A DNA stretch of 64,000 nucleotides from Nocardia sp. NBC_00403 (GCF_036046055.1 NZ_CP107939.1:7812001-7876000), one strand, 5' to 3'. Shown: positions 27,834-37,420, counted from the first letter of the stretch. A program made the numbers and translations. Notes: generated by a model not told the origin, from the sequence alone.

Positions 27834-28683
27834 TGATTCCCTCCCGGCGCAACGCCGCGGCTACTCGCACCCGCAGTTCGCGACCGACTTCGAATTGTTT
27901 ACCCGGCAACGTGCGGGCAACCATTCGGATGTTCATCTGGTCGACCGTCAGGTCTTCGACACCCATCACGCTGGGCTCGTCGAGTAGTAGCGGCCGCAGT
28001 CGACTATCTTCGTACGCCTGTGTACCGACCGCGTGCAGGATCTCGTTGACCCTGGTGATGTCGACGCTCGCGGCCACCGGCACGTCGATCGCGGCGCGGG
28101 CCCAATCCTTCGACAGATTCGTCACTTTCACGATCTGGCCGTTGGGCACGGTGATCACTTCACCGTCCGCGTTACGCAGCGTGGTGATCCGCAGCGTGAC
28201 ATCCTCGACCGTACCCTCGGCCTGCTCTGCGGATCCAGTCACCGCGATGCGAACCACGTCACCGAACCCGTACTGACGCTCGGTGATCAGGAAGAACCCG
28301 GCGAGAATGTCCTGCACGATGCGCTGCGCGCCGAAACCGAGTGCGGCACCGAGCACGGCGGCGGGCGCGACGAGTCCGGTCACCTCGAACCCCATGCGCC
28401 GCAGCACCTCGATGCCGACCAGCACATACACGATGGTCAGTACGACCCAGGTGACCACCTGCGCCAGCGCGTGCCGATGTTTGGCCGCTTCGGTCCGCAC
28501 CAGCGCATCGCTGCTGCGGAATCCGGCGTCGATCTTGCGCGTGATCCGATCTCTGATGAAGGTCGCGAACCGGCTGAACAGGACTGCGCCGAGGAGGTAG
28601 AGCACGATCTCCAGGCCCGAGGAACGCAGCCAGGTCGTGAAATCGGTGGACGAGGCGAATGCCTGGATCCCCGCGACATTCAT
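27820..28683 (-). CDS. MscS-family small-conductance mechanosensitive channel
   Basis: A 287-residue protein whose ATG follows the prfB stop without a gap (TAAATG). Three transmembrane helices: LEIVLYLLGAVLFSRFATFI, VVTWVVLTIVYVLVGIEVLRRM, and the pore-lining TM3 in VAPAAVLGAALGFGAQRIVQDILAGFFLITERQYGFGDVV, which is the MscS signature. The beta domain follows (VEDVTLRITTLRNADGEVITVPNGQIVKVTNLSKDWARA) and then the C-terminal alpha/beta portion. It opens on membrane tension. It is co-transcribed with prfB and the 27675 ORF. Confidence 0.92.
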   Translation of the reverse strand: MNVAGIQAFASSTDFTTWLRSSGLEIVLYLLGAVLFSRFATFIRDRITRKIDAGFRSSDALVRTEAAKHRHALAQVVTWVVLTIVYVLVGIEVLRRMGFEVTGLVAPAAVLGAALGFGAQRIVQDILAGFFLITERQYGFGDVVRIAVTGSAEQAEGTVEDVTLRITTLRNADGEVITVPNGQIVKVTNLSKDWARAAIDVPVAASVDITRVNEILHAVGTQAYEDSRLRPLLLDEPSVMGVEDLTVDQMNIRMVARTLPGKQFEVGRELRVRVAAALRREGISETS

Positions 28684-29799
28684 TTAGCTTGCCTGCTCTC
28701 GCATTCGCCAGCGGATTCCGGATTCGATGAAACCATCGATGTCACCGTCGAGCACAGCGGACGGATTATTGACTTCGTAGTTGGTCCGCAGATCCTTGAC
28801 CATCTGGTACGGGTGCAGCACGTAGGAGCGCATCTGGTTGCCCCAGGACGCGCCCTCGTTCGTCTTCAGCGCGTCCATCTGGGCGCGTTCCTCCTGGCGC
28901 TTGCGTTCCAGCAGCTTGGCCTGCAGCACGCGCATCGCCGAAATCTTGTTCTGCAGTTGGGATTTCTCGTTCTGGCAGGTGACGACGATGCCGGTCGGGA
29001 TGTGTGTCAGCCGGACTGCGGAGTCGGTGGTGTTGACGCTCTGGCCGCCGGGACCCGACGAGCGGTACACGTCCACCCTGATCTCGGTGTCGGGGATCTC
29101 GATGTGGTCGGTGGTTTCGACGACCGGCAGCACCTCGACCTCGGCGAAGGAGGTCTGGCGCCGGCCCTGGTTGTCGAACGGGCTGATGCGCACGAGCCGG
29201 TGTGTGCCCATCTCCACCGAGAGGGTGCCGTAGGCATACGGTGACTTCACCGCGAAGGTGGCGCTCTTGATGCCCGCTTCTTCGGCGTAGGAGGTGTCGT
29301 ACACCTCGACCGAGAACTTGTGCCGGTCCGCCCAGCGGATGTACATGCGCATCAGCATCTCGGCCCAGTCCGCGGCGTCGACGCCGCCCGCACCCGATCG
29401 GATGTTGACCAGTGCGTCGCGCTTGTCGTACTCGCCCGACAGCAGCGTGCGAACCTCCATGGCCTCCACGTCACCGTGCAGCGCGGCACGTTCGGCGTCG
29501 GCGTCGGCCAGCGCGGAAACCTGCGCCTCGCCTTCCTCGCCCTCGGCCAGCTCGTAGAGCACGGGCAGATCTTCCAGCCGCTGGCGCAGTTCCTCGACCC
29601 GGCGCAGTTCGCTCTGCGCGTGCGACAGCTCACTGGTGACCTGCTGCGCGTGATCCTGGTCGTTCCACAGGTCCGGGTCGGCGGCCTGATGTTCCAGTTC
29701 GTCGATACGGCGACGCAGCTCCTCGATGTCGAGGACCGACTCGACCGTCTTGAGGGTGGCGTCGAGTTCGGCGAGATCAGCGGAGACGTCAGGATGCAC
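28684..29799 (-). CDS. prfB: peptide chain release factor 2
   Basis: A 371-residue protein from GTG 29799. It has the stop-codon-reading tripeptide SPF ([15 protein letters not shown]) and the peptidyl-release GGQ loop ([28 protein letters not shown]). It recognises UGA and UAA. The frame is open throughout, so the autoregulatory +1 frameshift found near codon 26 of many bacterial prfB genes is absent here; this is usual for mycolic-acid actinobacteria. It heads the mscS-ftsE-ftsX group. Confidence 0.97.
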   Translation of the reverse strand: MHPDVSADLAELDATLKTVESVLDIEELRRRIDELEHQAADPDLWNDQDHAQQVTSELSHAQSELRRVEELRQRLEDLPVLYELAEGEEGEAQVSALADADAERAALHGDVEAMEVRTLLSGEYDKRDALVNIRSGAGGVDAADWAEMLMRMYIRWADRHKFSVEVYDTSYAEEAGIKSATFAVKSPYAYGTLSVEMGTHRLVRISPFDNQGRRQTSFAEVEVLPVVETTDHIEIPDTEIRVDVYRSSGPGGQSVNTTDSAVRLTHIPTGIVVTCQNEKSQLQNKISAMRVLQAKLLERKRQEERAQMDALKTNEGASWGNQMRSYVLHPYQMVKDLRTNYEVNNPSAVLDGDIDGFIESGIRWRMREQAS

Positions 29800-29974
29800 G
29801 ATGTCCTAGCCTACTGTGCTGCTCCGCCTGCCCCTAAACCCAGCGCACCACTGAGCGCGACAGGGCTTCGGCGCGGCGGGCCTGCCCGTCGGCGCACACC
29901 CGGGTTCGTGGTGACCGCGTACTCACGCGATCGGTCATCGCGCGCGGGACCAGTAGCGTCGCCGAGTAGCGCAA

Positions 29975-30832
29975 TCAGCTCGATACCGCGCGCAGACCGC
30001 CGGGGCGGCGGCCCGCGAGCGCATCGAGGGCGTGCGCGGTGGAGTCGTCGGCGGGCAGGTAGACGATCAATTGCTGGTCGTCGTCGGCAGACAGTTCCAG
30101 GGTCTCGTAGGACAGCCGCAGGTTGCCCGCGTCGGGATGCACGAGGCGGGTGATGCCCGTGGCGGCGGCAAGACCGGGCACAGACTCCACCCGTCGGGTG
30201 AACTCCGCGCCTGCGGCGACAGTGAGTTCATCGGCCAGTGCGGCAATGTGCGGATCGGCGCGGAACGGGCCCTGCTTGAGCGCGGCAACCACCTCGTCGG
30301 CGATGTGGTCCCAATCCGGGTACACGGTGCGGGCGCGCCGATCAGTGAACACGAACAGCGCGAGATTCGCCCAGCCCTCGTCGTCGAGCAGCCCGGTCGG
30401 CGCCATGAGACGTTCATAGCCTTCGGTCCAGGCGAGCGGTTCGCGCAGTCGATTGACCACGACCGCGGGCGCGGGCTCCAAGCGGTCGAGGACGGCACGG
30501 ACCGTGGGGCGCACTTCACGCGGCGGCTGTGCGGTGCCCATGCAACTGAATCCGGCATCGGCGGCCTTGGTCAGCCGGTACAGGTGAACGCGCTCACTCG
30601 GCGCGAGGTGCATTGCGTCGGCAAGCGCGCCGAGCACCGGTGGCGAGGGACGACGATCGCGCCCCTGCTCGAGGCGGGTGATGTATTCGACACTCACCCC
30701 GGCGAGGGTGGCCAGCTCGGCGCGACGCAGTCCTGGGGTCCGGCGTCGAGCACCGGTCGGCAGTCCGACCTGGGCCGGGGTGACCGCCTCGCGCCGGCTG
30801 CGCAGGAAAAGTCCCAACTCGTTGTCGCTCAC
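29975..30832 (-). CDS. XRE-type HTH regulator with MmyB-like ligand domain
   Basis: A 285-residue protein from GTG 30832. The N-terminus LGLFLRSRREAVTPAQVGLP plus TPGLRRAELATLAGVSVEYITRLEQGRDRRPSPPVLGALADAM is the XRE helix-turn-helix of this large actinobacterial group. The second half (PAVVVNRLREPLAWTEGYERL, NLALFVFTD, RLSYETLELSADDDQQLIVYLPADD) is the MmyB-like ligand-binding domain, which binds fatty acids in a characterised relative. It is divergent from the FMN reductase at 30984 and probably regulates it. Confidence 0.9.
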   Translation of the reverse strand: MSDNELGLFLRSRREAVTPAQVGLPTGARRRTPGLRRAELATLAGVSVEYITRLEQGRDRRPSPPVLGALADAMHLAPSERVHLYRLTKAADAGFSCMGTAQPPREVRPTVRAVLDRLEPAPAVVVNRLREPLAWTEGYERLMAPTGLLDDEGWANLALFVFTDRRARTVYPDWDHIADEVVAALKQGPFRADPHIAALADELTVAAGAEFTRRVESVPGLAAATGITRLVHPDAGNLRLSYETLELSADDDQQLIVYLPADDSTAHALDALAGRRPGGLRAVSS

Positions 30833-30937
30833 CCTTCGAACGGTACAAGCGTCGGCCGTCGCGAGGGTGACCCTGCCACTACCACTCTCCGCGCGGTCTT
30901 CCTGGCAACCGCGGCGGGCAGCAGATTAGGACATGCG

Positions 30938-30955
30938 ACGACCGAACCTGGTCGT
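30938..30955. promoter_or_regulatory. inverted repeat ACGACC-N6-GGTCGT
   Basis: Perfect 6-bp arms in the gap between the divergent XRE/MmyB regulator and the FMN reductase, 29 bp upstream of the reductase start. It is a candidate operator for the neighbouring regulator. Confidence 0.45.
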
Positions 30956-30983
30956 GGCGATGGTTCCTACGAAGGAGAACGGC

Positions 30984-31574
30984 ATGTCCACACTGAAGCT
31001 CGCGGTAATCGTCGCAAGCGTGCGCGAAGGACGCTTTGCCCCCGTGGTGACCTCGTGGTTCACCGAACATGCCGAGCGGCACGGCGGATTCGAGGTCGAC
31101 GTGATCGACCTGGCGGATTTCGAACTGCCGCTGGCGCTGCCCGCGGTCTCCCCCGCGCTCGACCCGAACCCACCGCGCCCGGCCGGTATGACCGACCTCA
31201 CCCGACGACTGACCGCAGCCGATGCCTTCGTCATCGTCACCCCCGACTACAACCGCAGCTTCCCCGCCTCGATCAAGGCCGCCATCGACTGGCACTTCAC
31301 CCAGTGGGACAGCAAGACGATCGGCTTCGTCGGCTACAGCGGCGCCAGCGGCGGCCTGCTCGCCATCGAAGGCCTCCGCCAGGTGTTCAACGAACTCAAC
31401 GCCCACACCGTCCGCAACTACGTCTCTTTCCCCCGCTACTACCTCCTCTTCGACGCCGAAGGCCGCCTCCTCGCCCCCGAAGAACCTGCGGCAGCCGCCC
31501 AAGCCATGCTCGACCAACTCCACTGGTGGGCGACCGCCCTCACCGCCGCACGCGCCGCCACCGTCGCCGCGTAA
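30984..31574 (+). CDS. NADPH-dependent FMN reductase family protein
   Basis: A 196-residue flavodoxin-like protein from ATG 30984 with GAAGGAGAACGGC in front. VIVASVREGRFAPVVTSWF is the phosphate-binding loop, and VIVTPDYNRSFPASIKAAIDW is the family motif that contacts FMN (usually P-E-Y-N). FVGYSGASGGLLAIEGLRQVF follows. It probably reduces FMN or quinones/azo compounds with NAD(P)H. An XRE/MmyB regulator gene faces it. Confidence 0.9.
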   Translation: MSTLKLAVIVASVREGRFAPVVTSWFTEHAERHGGFEVDVIDLADFELPLALPAVSPALDPNPPRPAGMTDLTRRLTAADAFVIVTPDYNRSFPASIKAAIDWHFTQWDSKTIGFVGYSGASGGLLAIEGLRQVFNELNAHTVRNYVSFPRYYLLFDAEGRLLAPEEPAAAAQAMLDQLHWWATALTAARAATVAA

Positions 31575-31676
31575 CCGCCGACCTCGAATGCGAGTGGCAC
31601 ATCGCGGTGGGACCGACTCGACGTTTGCCGCACGTGCCACTCACCGAGCCGATCGGCGGGTGGCTAGGGTTCGGGG

Positions 31677-32459
31677 GTGGATTCTTCCGATCTCGAACTT
31701 GCCCTGCGGCTGGCCGATGAGGCCGACGCGATTACTCGGGCGCGCTTCGGTGCGCTGGATCTGAAGGTTGATTCGAAACCCGATCTGACGCCGGTCTCCG
31801 ACGCCGATCTGGCGGTAGAGAAGGCGATCCGGCAGGTGCTCGGGCAGGAGCGCCCCGGCGATTCGGTGCTCGGCGAGGAATTCGGCGGGGACGCGGAGTT
31901 CACTGGACGGCAGTGGGTGATCGACCCCATCGACGGCACCAAGAATTTCGTGCGCCGGGTGCCGATCTGGGCGACGCTGATCGCATTGCTCGAAGACGGG
32001 GTGCCCGTTGTCGGCGTGGTGAGCGCTCCTGCGCTGACCCGCAGGTGGTGGGCAGCGGCGGGGGCCGGCGCCTGGTCCACCTTCGATCAGCAAGCGCCGA
32101 AGGCGATTTCGGTGTCCGCGGTGGCCGAGCTGAGCTCGGCGAGCCTGGCGTTCTCCAGTCTGTCGGGTTGGCGCGAACGCGGTCTACGCGAGCACTTCCT
32201 TGCCCTCACCGACGACGTCTGGCGCGTCCGCGGCTACGGCGACTTCCTCACCTACTGCCTGCTCGCCGAGGGCGCGGTGGACATCGCCACCGAGCCCGAG
32301 GTCTCGCTGTGGGATCTCGCCGCCCTCGACATCCTGGTGCGCGAGGCGGGCGGCCGCTTCACCTCACTGCACGGCGCGCCCGGCCCGCACGGCGGCGACG
32401 CCATCGCCACCAACGGTCTGCTGCACGATGAGGTGCTTGCCCGCCTCGGCGCCGACTGA
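31677..32459 (+). CDS. hisN: histidinol-phosphatase, inositol-monophosphatase family
   Basis: A 260-residue protein from GTG 31677. The metal-site motifs are [51 protein letters not shown] and, near the end, [17 protein letters not shown]. The DPIDGTKNF variant with following VRRVP is the form seen in actinobacterial HisN, which dephosphorylates L-histidinol phosphate in histidine synthesis. A broader phosphatase role (inositol or fructose phosphates) cannot be excluded. It is not linked to other his genes here. Confidence 0.82.
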   Translation: MDSSDLELALRLADEADAITRARFGALDLKVDSKPDLTPVSDADLAVEKAIRQVLGQERPGDSVLGEEFGGDAEFTGRQWVIDPIDGTKNFVRRVPIWATLIALLEDGVPVVGVVSAPALTRRWWAAAGAGAWSTFDQQAPKAISVSAVAELSSASLAFSSLSGWRERGLREHFLALTDDVWRVRGYGDFLTYCLLAEGAVDIATEPEVSLWDLAALDILVREAGGRFTSLHGAPGPHGGDAIATNGLLHDEVLARLGAD

Positions 32460-32467
32460 TTCTCGGC

Positions 32468-32986
32468 TCAGTTCGGCGTGAGCCGCTTCTGCATGAGGAC
32501 CACACGGGCGGTGCCGTGGAACTGTGGCGGCAGCTGTGTTTCCCGCACCTCGCGGAAACCCTGTGCGGCGTAATACTCGCGCAGCACCGGGTTGTCCGCG
32601 GCGGCATCGAGTCGTTGCACCGTAACACCCTGGGCCAGGGTGTATTCGGCGCAGAATCGGATGATGCGGGAGCCGAGATCGCGACCGCGATACTCCGGGG
32701 CGACCATGAGCCCGTGGATGTATCCGGCGTCGGCGTCGTCCGCGCCCCAGAAGTCCGGATCCCGCCAGACGATCCGGACCGCGGCGGCCAATTCGGTCGG
32801 GGTATCGCGCCACACGAACCATTCACCCCGGGTCGCCTCTTCGGCCACCACCGCGGCGGGGTACTCGCCGGGCAACCATTGCGCGATACCGTTGCCGACC
32901 ATCCATTCGGCGAGGCGATCGCGTAGGTGCGCGATGTCGGATGCGTCAGCGGGAGTCGCCACGACCATGGGGGCAGCTTCGGGCAC
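32468..32986 (-). CDS. GNAT-family N-acetyltransferase
   Basis: A 172-residue protein; GTG 32986 is chosen because GAAGGAGAGCAC precedes it. The acetyl-CoA loop is in YIHGLMVAPEYRGRDLGSRIIRFCAEYTLAQGV (motif A, R-G-x-x-L-G). VQRLDAAADNPVLREYYAAQGFREV is motif B. It may modify small molecules or antibiotics; the substrate is unknown. It is convergent with hisN, 8 bp away. Confidence 0.88.
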   Translation of the reverse strand: MPEAAPMVVATPADASDIAHLRDRLAEWMVGNGIAQWLPGEYPAAVVAEEATRGEWFVWRDTPTELAAAVRIVWRDPDFWGADDADAGYIHGLMVAPEYRGRDLGSRIIRFCAEYTLAQGVTVQRLDAAADNPVLREYYAAQGFREVRETQLPPQFHGTARVVLMQKRLTPN

Positions 32987-33029
32987 GTGCTCTCCTTCGG
33001 TGTTTTTCAGGATCATTGACGAGCCGGGG

Positions 33030-34574
33030 TCAGCCGAGATGCTTCAGCTGCGGCCATAGCTCCGGCCAGGCCGCGCGCGGCTCGCGGCAACGGAAGATCG
33101 GTCGGCCCTGCTCGTCGTTGTCGATGTCGAAGCCATTGTCGATTCGACCCGCCGGTTCGATGTCGCGAAAGTAGCGAACCAACTGATCACGTTCGATGCC
33201 GACGGCGATCACCACAGCAGCGGCAGCACCCGGCGGGCCCCACCACCAGTAGGCGTTGTGCCCGCTGTGCGGTGTCGGCAGTCCGTATTGCCCGCCGAAA
33301 CGCTCGATGGCGCCCGCCGCACCGGAGTCGGCGGTGAGCACAGCGACATCGGCTCCGAGTCCGGCGCGCGCGTCGGCGACCTGGTGCACGAATTCCGGCC
33401 AGCCGATGGTCTCGCCCGCGTCGTAGTTGACTGCGAGCACCGGCGAGTTCGGCAGCGCCGAAATCGGCAACACCGGCAGGAACAATACTGCCGAGACGAG
33501 AGCATTCACCGCGAGTGCCGAACCCACTGCCGCCCAACGCATTCGTCGAAGGCCCAGCCATGCCGCGACCGGCACCGCGGCGGCAGCAAGCAGAATCGGA
33601 TACATCCCGCCCATGTAGTAGGCCTTGCCGCCGGTGGCCACGAACACAACGAACATCAGCGCGTACCCGACCGCGAAAGCTCGGTAGCGGACCGCACGCC
33701 ACAGCCGCCACAGCCCGAATATCCACAGCGGCACCAACAATGGCCCCATCAGACCGAATTGCAGCAGCACGAACGCCGCGGGCGAATCCGAGGTGCCCGA
33801 GGAGCCGCCGGCGATCGCCCGGCCCATTTCCCATTGCGGCCAGCCGTTCTCGGCCTGCCACCACAGGTAGGGCAGCCAGATCAGCGCGGCGATACCGACC
33901 GCCACAGGAAAGAACTTGGTAGCGAAGATCTTTCGTGGTCCGACCAGAACCAGCGCCAGCACGAGCGCACCGACGGGGAAGATCACCAGCAGTTTGTTCT
34001 GGAGCCCGACCCCGATTACGAGCCCGATCAGGAGCCACCATCTCGGGTCGGCACCGCGCCGCCCTCGAGCGTTGCCGACCCGGTCGGCCGCGCTGTCGGT
34101 CACCCCGTCGCCCGCGGGATCACGCAGCAGTTTCAGCACCAGCAGGCATATCGACGACCACACGGCCATATCGAGCGACGTAGTGGTGAGCAGGTGCCCG
34201 ACACCCATCACCAGCGCCGCGGCGGCCACCGACGCCGACGCGAGGGCCTGCGCACCGCGCCCGCCGCGGAATTCGCGTGCCATCAGACCCGCGCAGACCA
34301 CGATGAACGTGGCGACCACGATCGACGGAAGGCGCAGCAGCAGTAACGAATCGGGATCGATTGCCGACATCGTGCGAGCGAGCAGCGGCGTCAGCGGCGG
34401 CTGATCCGGGTATCCCCAATCGAGGCGCCTGCCCACGGCCAGAAAGTAGAGCTCGTCGCGGTGATACCCGTAGCGCGCGGCGAACGCGATGAGTAGAGCA
34501 GCGAACAGTCCCGCGACGATGGTCAGCTGCCGCATCGCGACAGCGGGCACCTGTCGCACCGCGACGATGGGCAC
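33030..34574 (-). CDS. GT39/PMT-like GT-C glycosyltransferase
   Basis: A 514-residue polytopic protein from ATG 34574. RYGYHRDELYFLAVGRRLDWGYPDQPPL is the first outer loop, with the acidic D-E of the ArnT/PMT_2 group; about ten hydrophobic segments follow (IVVATFIVVCAGLM, LLIGLVIGVGLQNKLLVIFPVGALVLAL, and others). The C-terminal 130 residues are soluble and outside. Such enzymes transfer sugars from polyprenyl-phosphate donors to envelope glycans or proteins. The gene is divergent from fadE24 across the tandem palindromes, so the two may share control. Confidence 0.8.
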   Translation of the reverse strand: MPIVAVRQVPAVAMRQLTIVAGLFAALLIAFAARYGYHRDELYFLAVGRRLDWGYPDQPPLTPLLARTMSAIDPDSLLLLRLPSIVVATFIVVCAGLMAREFRGGRGAQALASASVAAAALVMGVGHLLTTTSLDMAVWSSICLLVLKLLRDPAGDGVTDSAADRVGNARGRRGADPRWWLLIGLVIGVGLQNKLLVIFPVGALVLALVLVGPRKIFATKFFPVAVGIAALIWLPYLWWQAENGWPQWEMGRAIAGGSSGTSDSPAAFVLLQFGLMGPLLVPLWIFGLWRLWRAVRYRAFAVGYALMFVVFVATGGKAYYMGGMYPILLAAAAVPVAAWLGLRRMRWAAVGSALAVNALVSAVLFLPVLPISALPNSPVLAVNYDAGETIGWPEFVHQVADARAGLGADVAVLTADSGAAGAIERFGGQYGLPTPHSGHNAYWWWGPPGAAAAVVIAVGIERDQLVRYFRDIEPAGRIDNGFDIDNDEQGRPIFRCREPRAAWPELWPQLKHLG

Positions 34575-34624
34575 TCGTCCAGCCTGACACAGATCGGCGG
34601 CGTAAGCTGCACCTCGACGGGGTT

Positions 34625-34666
34625 CTTACTCTGGAGTAAGATAGCCTTACTCTGGAGTAAGATAGC
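34625..34666. promoter_or_regulatory. two tandem copies of a palindromic operator, CTTACTCTGGAGTAAG
   Basis: A 21-bp unit, made of the perfect palindrome CTTACTCTGGAGTAAG plus ATAGC, occurs twice without change (34625-34645 and 34646-34666). The period of 21 bp is two helical turns, so two dimers would bind the same face. It lies 38 bp upstream of fadE24 and 50 bp from the divergent GT39 start. The regulator is not in the window; a TetR-type fatty-acid regulator is the usual candidate. Confidence 0.8.
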
Positions 34667-34703
34667 TGGGATAAGACCTCACCCCACCCACCCGAGAAAA
34701 CAG

Positions 34704-36098
34704 GTGATGATGAGCACTCGAGACAGCGCAACGACGCGACGTCCAGACACGTCCGCTGTTGGCCTGAACCATCCCAAGCGGGACTGGATGGGCACGGCCA
34801 TGCGGATCATGACGACCTTCACCGGGTCGGAGCTCGCCGAGAAGTACAACCTGCGCAAGCCGATCGAGCGAGTCACCTATGAAGGCACCAAGACCGGCTT
34901 CCGCACCCTCGGCGCGGCCACCCGCGCGTTCGCCAAGGTCGCGGGCAACGGCACACCGAAGCGGCTGGCGGACAACGAGTCGAAGAACAAGGATTTCTTC
35001 GACCTCACCCCCAGCGACGAGCAGCAGATGATCGTCGAGACGGTGAAGGAATTCGCCGCCGAGATCCTGCGCCCGGCCGCCTACGAAGCCGACGGCGCCG
35101 CGAAGGCCCCGCGCGACCTGCTCGAGCGGGCCGCCGAACTCGGCATCACCCTCATCAACGTGCCCGAGGAGCTCGAGGGCGCGGCCGCCGAGCGTGGCGC
35201 GGTCACCAACTCGCTGGTCGCCGAGGCTCTCGCGCACGGTGACATGGGCCTCGCCCTGCCGATCCTCGCGCCGAGCGGTGTCGCGGTTGCCCTCTCCCAG
35301 TGGGGCACCGACGCTCAGCAGCAGACCTACCTGCCCGCCTTCACCGGCGAGAACGTTCCGCAGGCCGCCGTCGTGATCAGCGAGCCGCGGGCCCTGTTCG
35401 ATCCGTTCGCATTGCAGACCAAGGCGACTCGCTCCCCCAGCGGCTACCGCCTCAACGGTGTGAAGAGCCTGGTGCCCGCCGCCGCGGATGCCGAGCTGTT
35501 CCTCGTCGCCGCTGAGCTGGACGGTCGGCCCGCCCTGTTCATCGTGCCGTCCGACACCCAGGGCCTGGTCGTCGAGGCCGACCCGAGCATGGGTCTGCGT
35601 GCCGCGGGCCTCGGCCGCCTGATCCTCGACAATGTCGCGGTCGGCACCGACGCCATCCTCGGCGACAGCGATGCCGTTCAGCGCGCCGAAGAGTACGCGG
35701 ACGCAGTACGTCTCGCCCGCCTCGGCTGGGCCTCGCTGGCCATCGGCACCGGCCAGGCGGTGCTGGACTACGTGATTCCGTACGTGAACGAGCGTGAGGC
35801 GTTCGGCGAGCCGATCAGCCACCGCCAGGCGGTCGCCTTCATGGTCGCCAACATCGCCATCGAACTCGACGGCCTTCGGCTCGTGACCCTGCGGGGTGCG
35901 TCACGCGCGGAGCAGGGCCTGTCGTTCGCGCGCGAAGCGGCGCTGGCGAGAAAGCTGGCCACCGACAAGGGCATGCAGATCGGTCTCGATGGCGTGCAGC
36001 TGCTCGGTGGCCACGGCTTCACGAAGGAACACCCGGTCGAGCGCTGGTACCGCGATCTGCGGGCCATCGGCGTCGCCGAAGGTGTCGTGCTCATCTAA
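34704..36098 (+). CDS. fadE24: acyl-CoA dehydrogenase subunit, FadE24-like
   Basis: A 464-residue protein. GTG 34704 is followed by ATG at 34707 and 34710, and any of the three may be used. It has the acyl-CoA dehydrogenase layout, with DLTPSDEQQMIVETVKEFAAEILRPAAYEAD, GDMGLALPILAPSGVAVALSQWG and GVQLLGGHGFTKEHPVERWYRDLRAIGVAEGVVLI. The C-terminal segment lacks the catalytic glutamate motif E-G-T, which its downstream partner keeps. That matches the non-catalytic subunit of heterotetrameric mycobacterial FadE pairs. It forms an operon with fadE23, 34 bp downstream, behind tandem palindromes. Confidence 0.85.
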   Translation: MMMSTRDSATTRRPDTSAVGLNHPKRDWMGTAMRIMTTFTGSELAEKYNLRKPIERVTYEGTKTGFRTLGAATRAFAKVAGNGTPKRLADNESKNKDFFDLTPSDEQQMIVETVKEFAAEILRPAAYEADGAAKAPRDLLERAAELGITLINVPEELEGAAAERGAVTNSLVAEALAHGDMGLALPILAPSGVAVALSQWGTDAQQQTYLPAFTGENVPQAAVVISEPRALFDPFALQTKATRSPSGYRLNGVKSLVPAAADAELFLVAAELDGRPALFIVPSDTQGLVVEADPSMGLRAAGLGRLILDNVAVGTDAILGDSDAVQRAEEYADAVRLARLGWASLAIGTGQAVLDYVIPYVNEREAFGEPISHRQAVAFMVANIAIELDGLRLVTLRGASRAEQGLSFAREAALARKLATDKGMQIGLDGVQLLGGHGFTKEHPVERWYRDLRAIGVAEGVVLI

Positions 36099-36132
36099 AC
36101 CGGCTGGTTCCTTACCTTCCAGGAGACATTCC

Positions 36133-37362
36133 ATGATCAATCTCGAACTCCCCAAGAAGCTGCGGGCCAGCGCCAACCAGGCCCACCAGGTCGCCTCGGA
36201 AATCTTCCGTCCGATCTCGCGCAAGTACGACCTCGGCGAACACGACTACCCGGTCGAGCTGGACGCCATGGCCGCCATGGTCGAGGGCCTTGCCGACTCC
36301 GGCACCCAGAAGATCGGCGGCGCGGCCGGTGGCCGTTCGCATGACAGCGAGTCCGACAGCCACGCCACCGAGTTGCTCGGAAACAGCAACGGCGGCAATA
36401 TGTCCGCACTGCTGAACGCCCTGGAGACCTCCTGGGGCGACGTCGGCCTCATGCTCTCGATCCCTTACCAGGGTCTGGGAAACGCAGCCATCGCGGCCGT
36501 CGCCACCGACGAGCAGCTGAAGCGTTTCGGCAAAGTGTGGGCCTCGATGGCCATTACCGAGCCGTCTTTCGGCTCGGACTCGGCCGCCGTCACCACCACC
36601 GCCGTTCTCGACGGCGACGAGTGGGTTCTCAACGGCGAGAAGATTTTCGTGACCGCGGGCCAGCGCTCCACCCACATCGTGGTGTGGGCGTCGGTCGACC
36701 GTAGCCTCGGCCGCGCCGCGATCAAGTCGTTCGTCGTGCCGCGTGAGGCCCCCGGCCTTTCGGTGGCCAGGCTCGAGCACAAGCTCGGCATCAAGGCGTC
36801 CGACACCGCCGTGCTCCTGCTACAGGACTGCCGGATTCCGAAGGACAACATCCTCGGCAGCCCGGAAGTCAACGTGGAGAAGGGCTTTGCCGGGGTCATG
36901 CAGACCTTCGACAACACCCGCCCGCTCGTTGCCGCCATGGCCGTCGGTGTCGCCCGCGCCGCCCTCGAGGAGCTGCGCGCGATCCTGACCGATGCCGGTG
37001 TCGAGATCTCCTACGACACCCCGGCCAACAATCAGCACGCCGCAGCCGCCGAATTCCTGCGCATGGAAGCCGATTATGAGTCCGCCTACCTGTTGTCGCT
37101 GCGCGCCGCGTGGATGGCCGACAACAAGAAGCCGAACTCCCTGGAAGCCTCCATGTCCAAGGCCAAAGCGGGCCGTACCGGCACCGACGTGACCTTGAAG
37201 GCCGTCGAACTCGCAGGCGCCATCGGCTACTCCCAGCGCACCCTGCTCGAAAAGTGGGGCCGCGACTCGAAGATCCTGGATATCTTCGAAGGCACCCAGC
37301 AGATCCAGCAGCTCATCGTGGCGCGCCGGGTCCTCGGCAAGACCAGCGCCGAGCTGAAATAG
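36133..37362 (+). CDS. fadE23: acyl-CoA dehydrogenase subunit, FadE23-like
   Basis: A 409-residue protein from ATG 36133 after AGGAGACATTCC. EPSFGSDSAAVTTTAVLDGDEWVLNGEKIFVTAGQRSTHIVVWASV is the FAD/substrate region, and SKILDIFEGTQQIQQLIVARRVL carries the catalytic glutamate (FEGT). Together with the FadE24-like protein it should oxidise an acyl-CoA to the trans-2-enoyl-CoA in beta-oxidation, with FAD shared between subunits. It ends at a 13-bp-arm terminator. Copies of its 3' end recur at 39260 and 40195. Confidence 0.88.
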   Translation: MINLELPKKLRASANQAHQVASEIFRPISRKYDLGEHDYPVELDAMAAMVEGLADSGTQKIGGAAGGRSHDSESDSHATELLGNSNGGNMSALLNALETSWGDVGLMLSIPYQGLGNAAIAAVATDEQLKRFGKVWASMAITEPSFGSDSAAVTTTAVLDGDEWVLNGEKIFVTAGQRSTHIVVWASVDRSLGRAAIKSFVVPREAPGLSVARLEHKLGIKASDTAVLLLQDCRIPKDNILGSPEVNVEKGFAGVMQTFDNTRPLVAAMAVGVARAALEELRAILTDAGVEISYDTPANNQHAAAAEFLRMEADYESAYLLSLRAAWMADNKKPNSLEASMSKAKAGRTGTDVTLKAVELAGAIGYSQRTLLEKWGRDSKILDIFEGTQQIQQLIVARRVLGKTSAELK

Positions 37363-37374
37363 CAAGTCGCACAG

Positions 37375-37420
37375 CAGAAAACCGGTGTCGGTCCACTGTG
37401 GGGCAGGCACCGGTTTTCTG
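37375..37420 (+). terminator. terminator after fadE23
   Basis: Perfect 13-bp arms (CAGAAAACCGGTG / CACCGGTTTTCTG) with a 20-nt loop, 12 bp after the stop. The right arm contains TTTT. A decayed copy of the same hairpin lies at 40302-40339. Confidence 0.75.

Noticed and set aside
28684..29799. Expected programmed frameshift in prfB
   Set aside because: The frame is open from GTG to stop with no early in-frame UGA, so no frameshift is needed.
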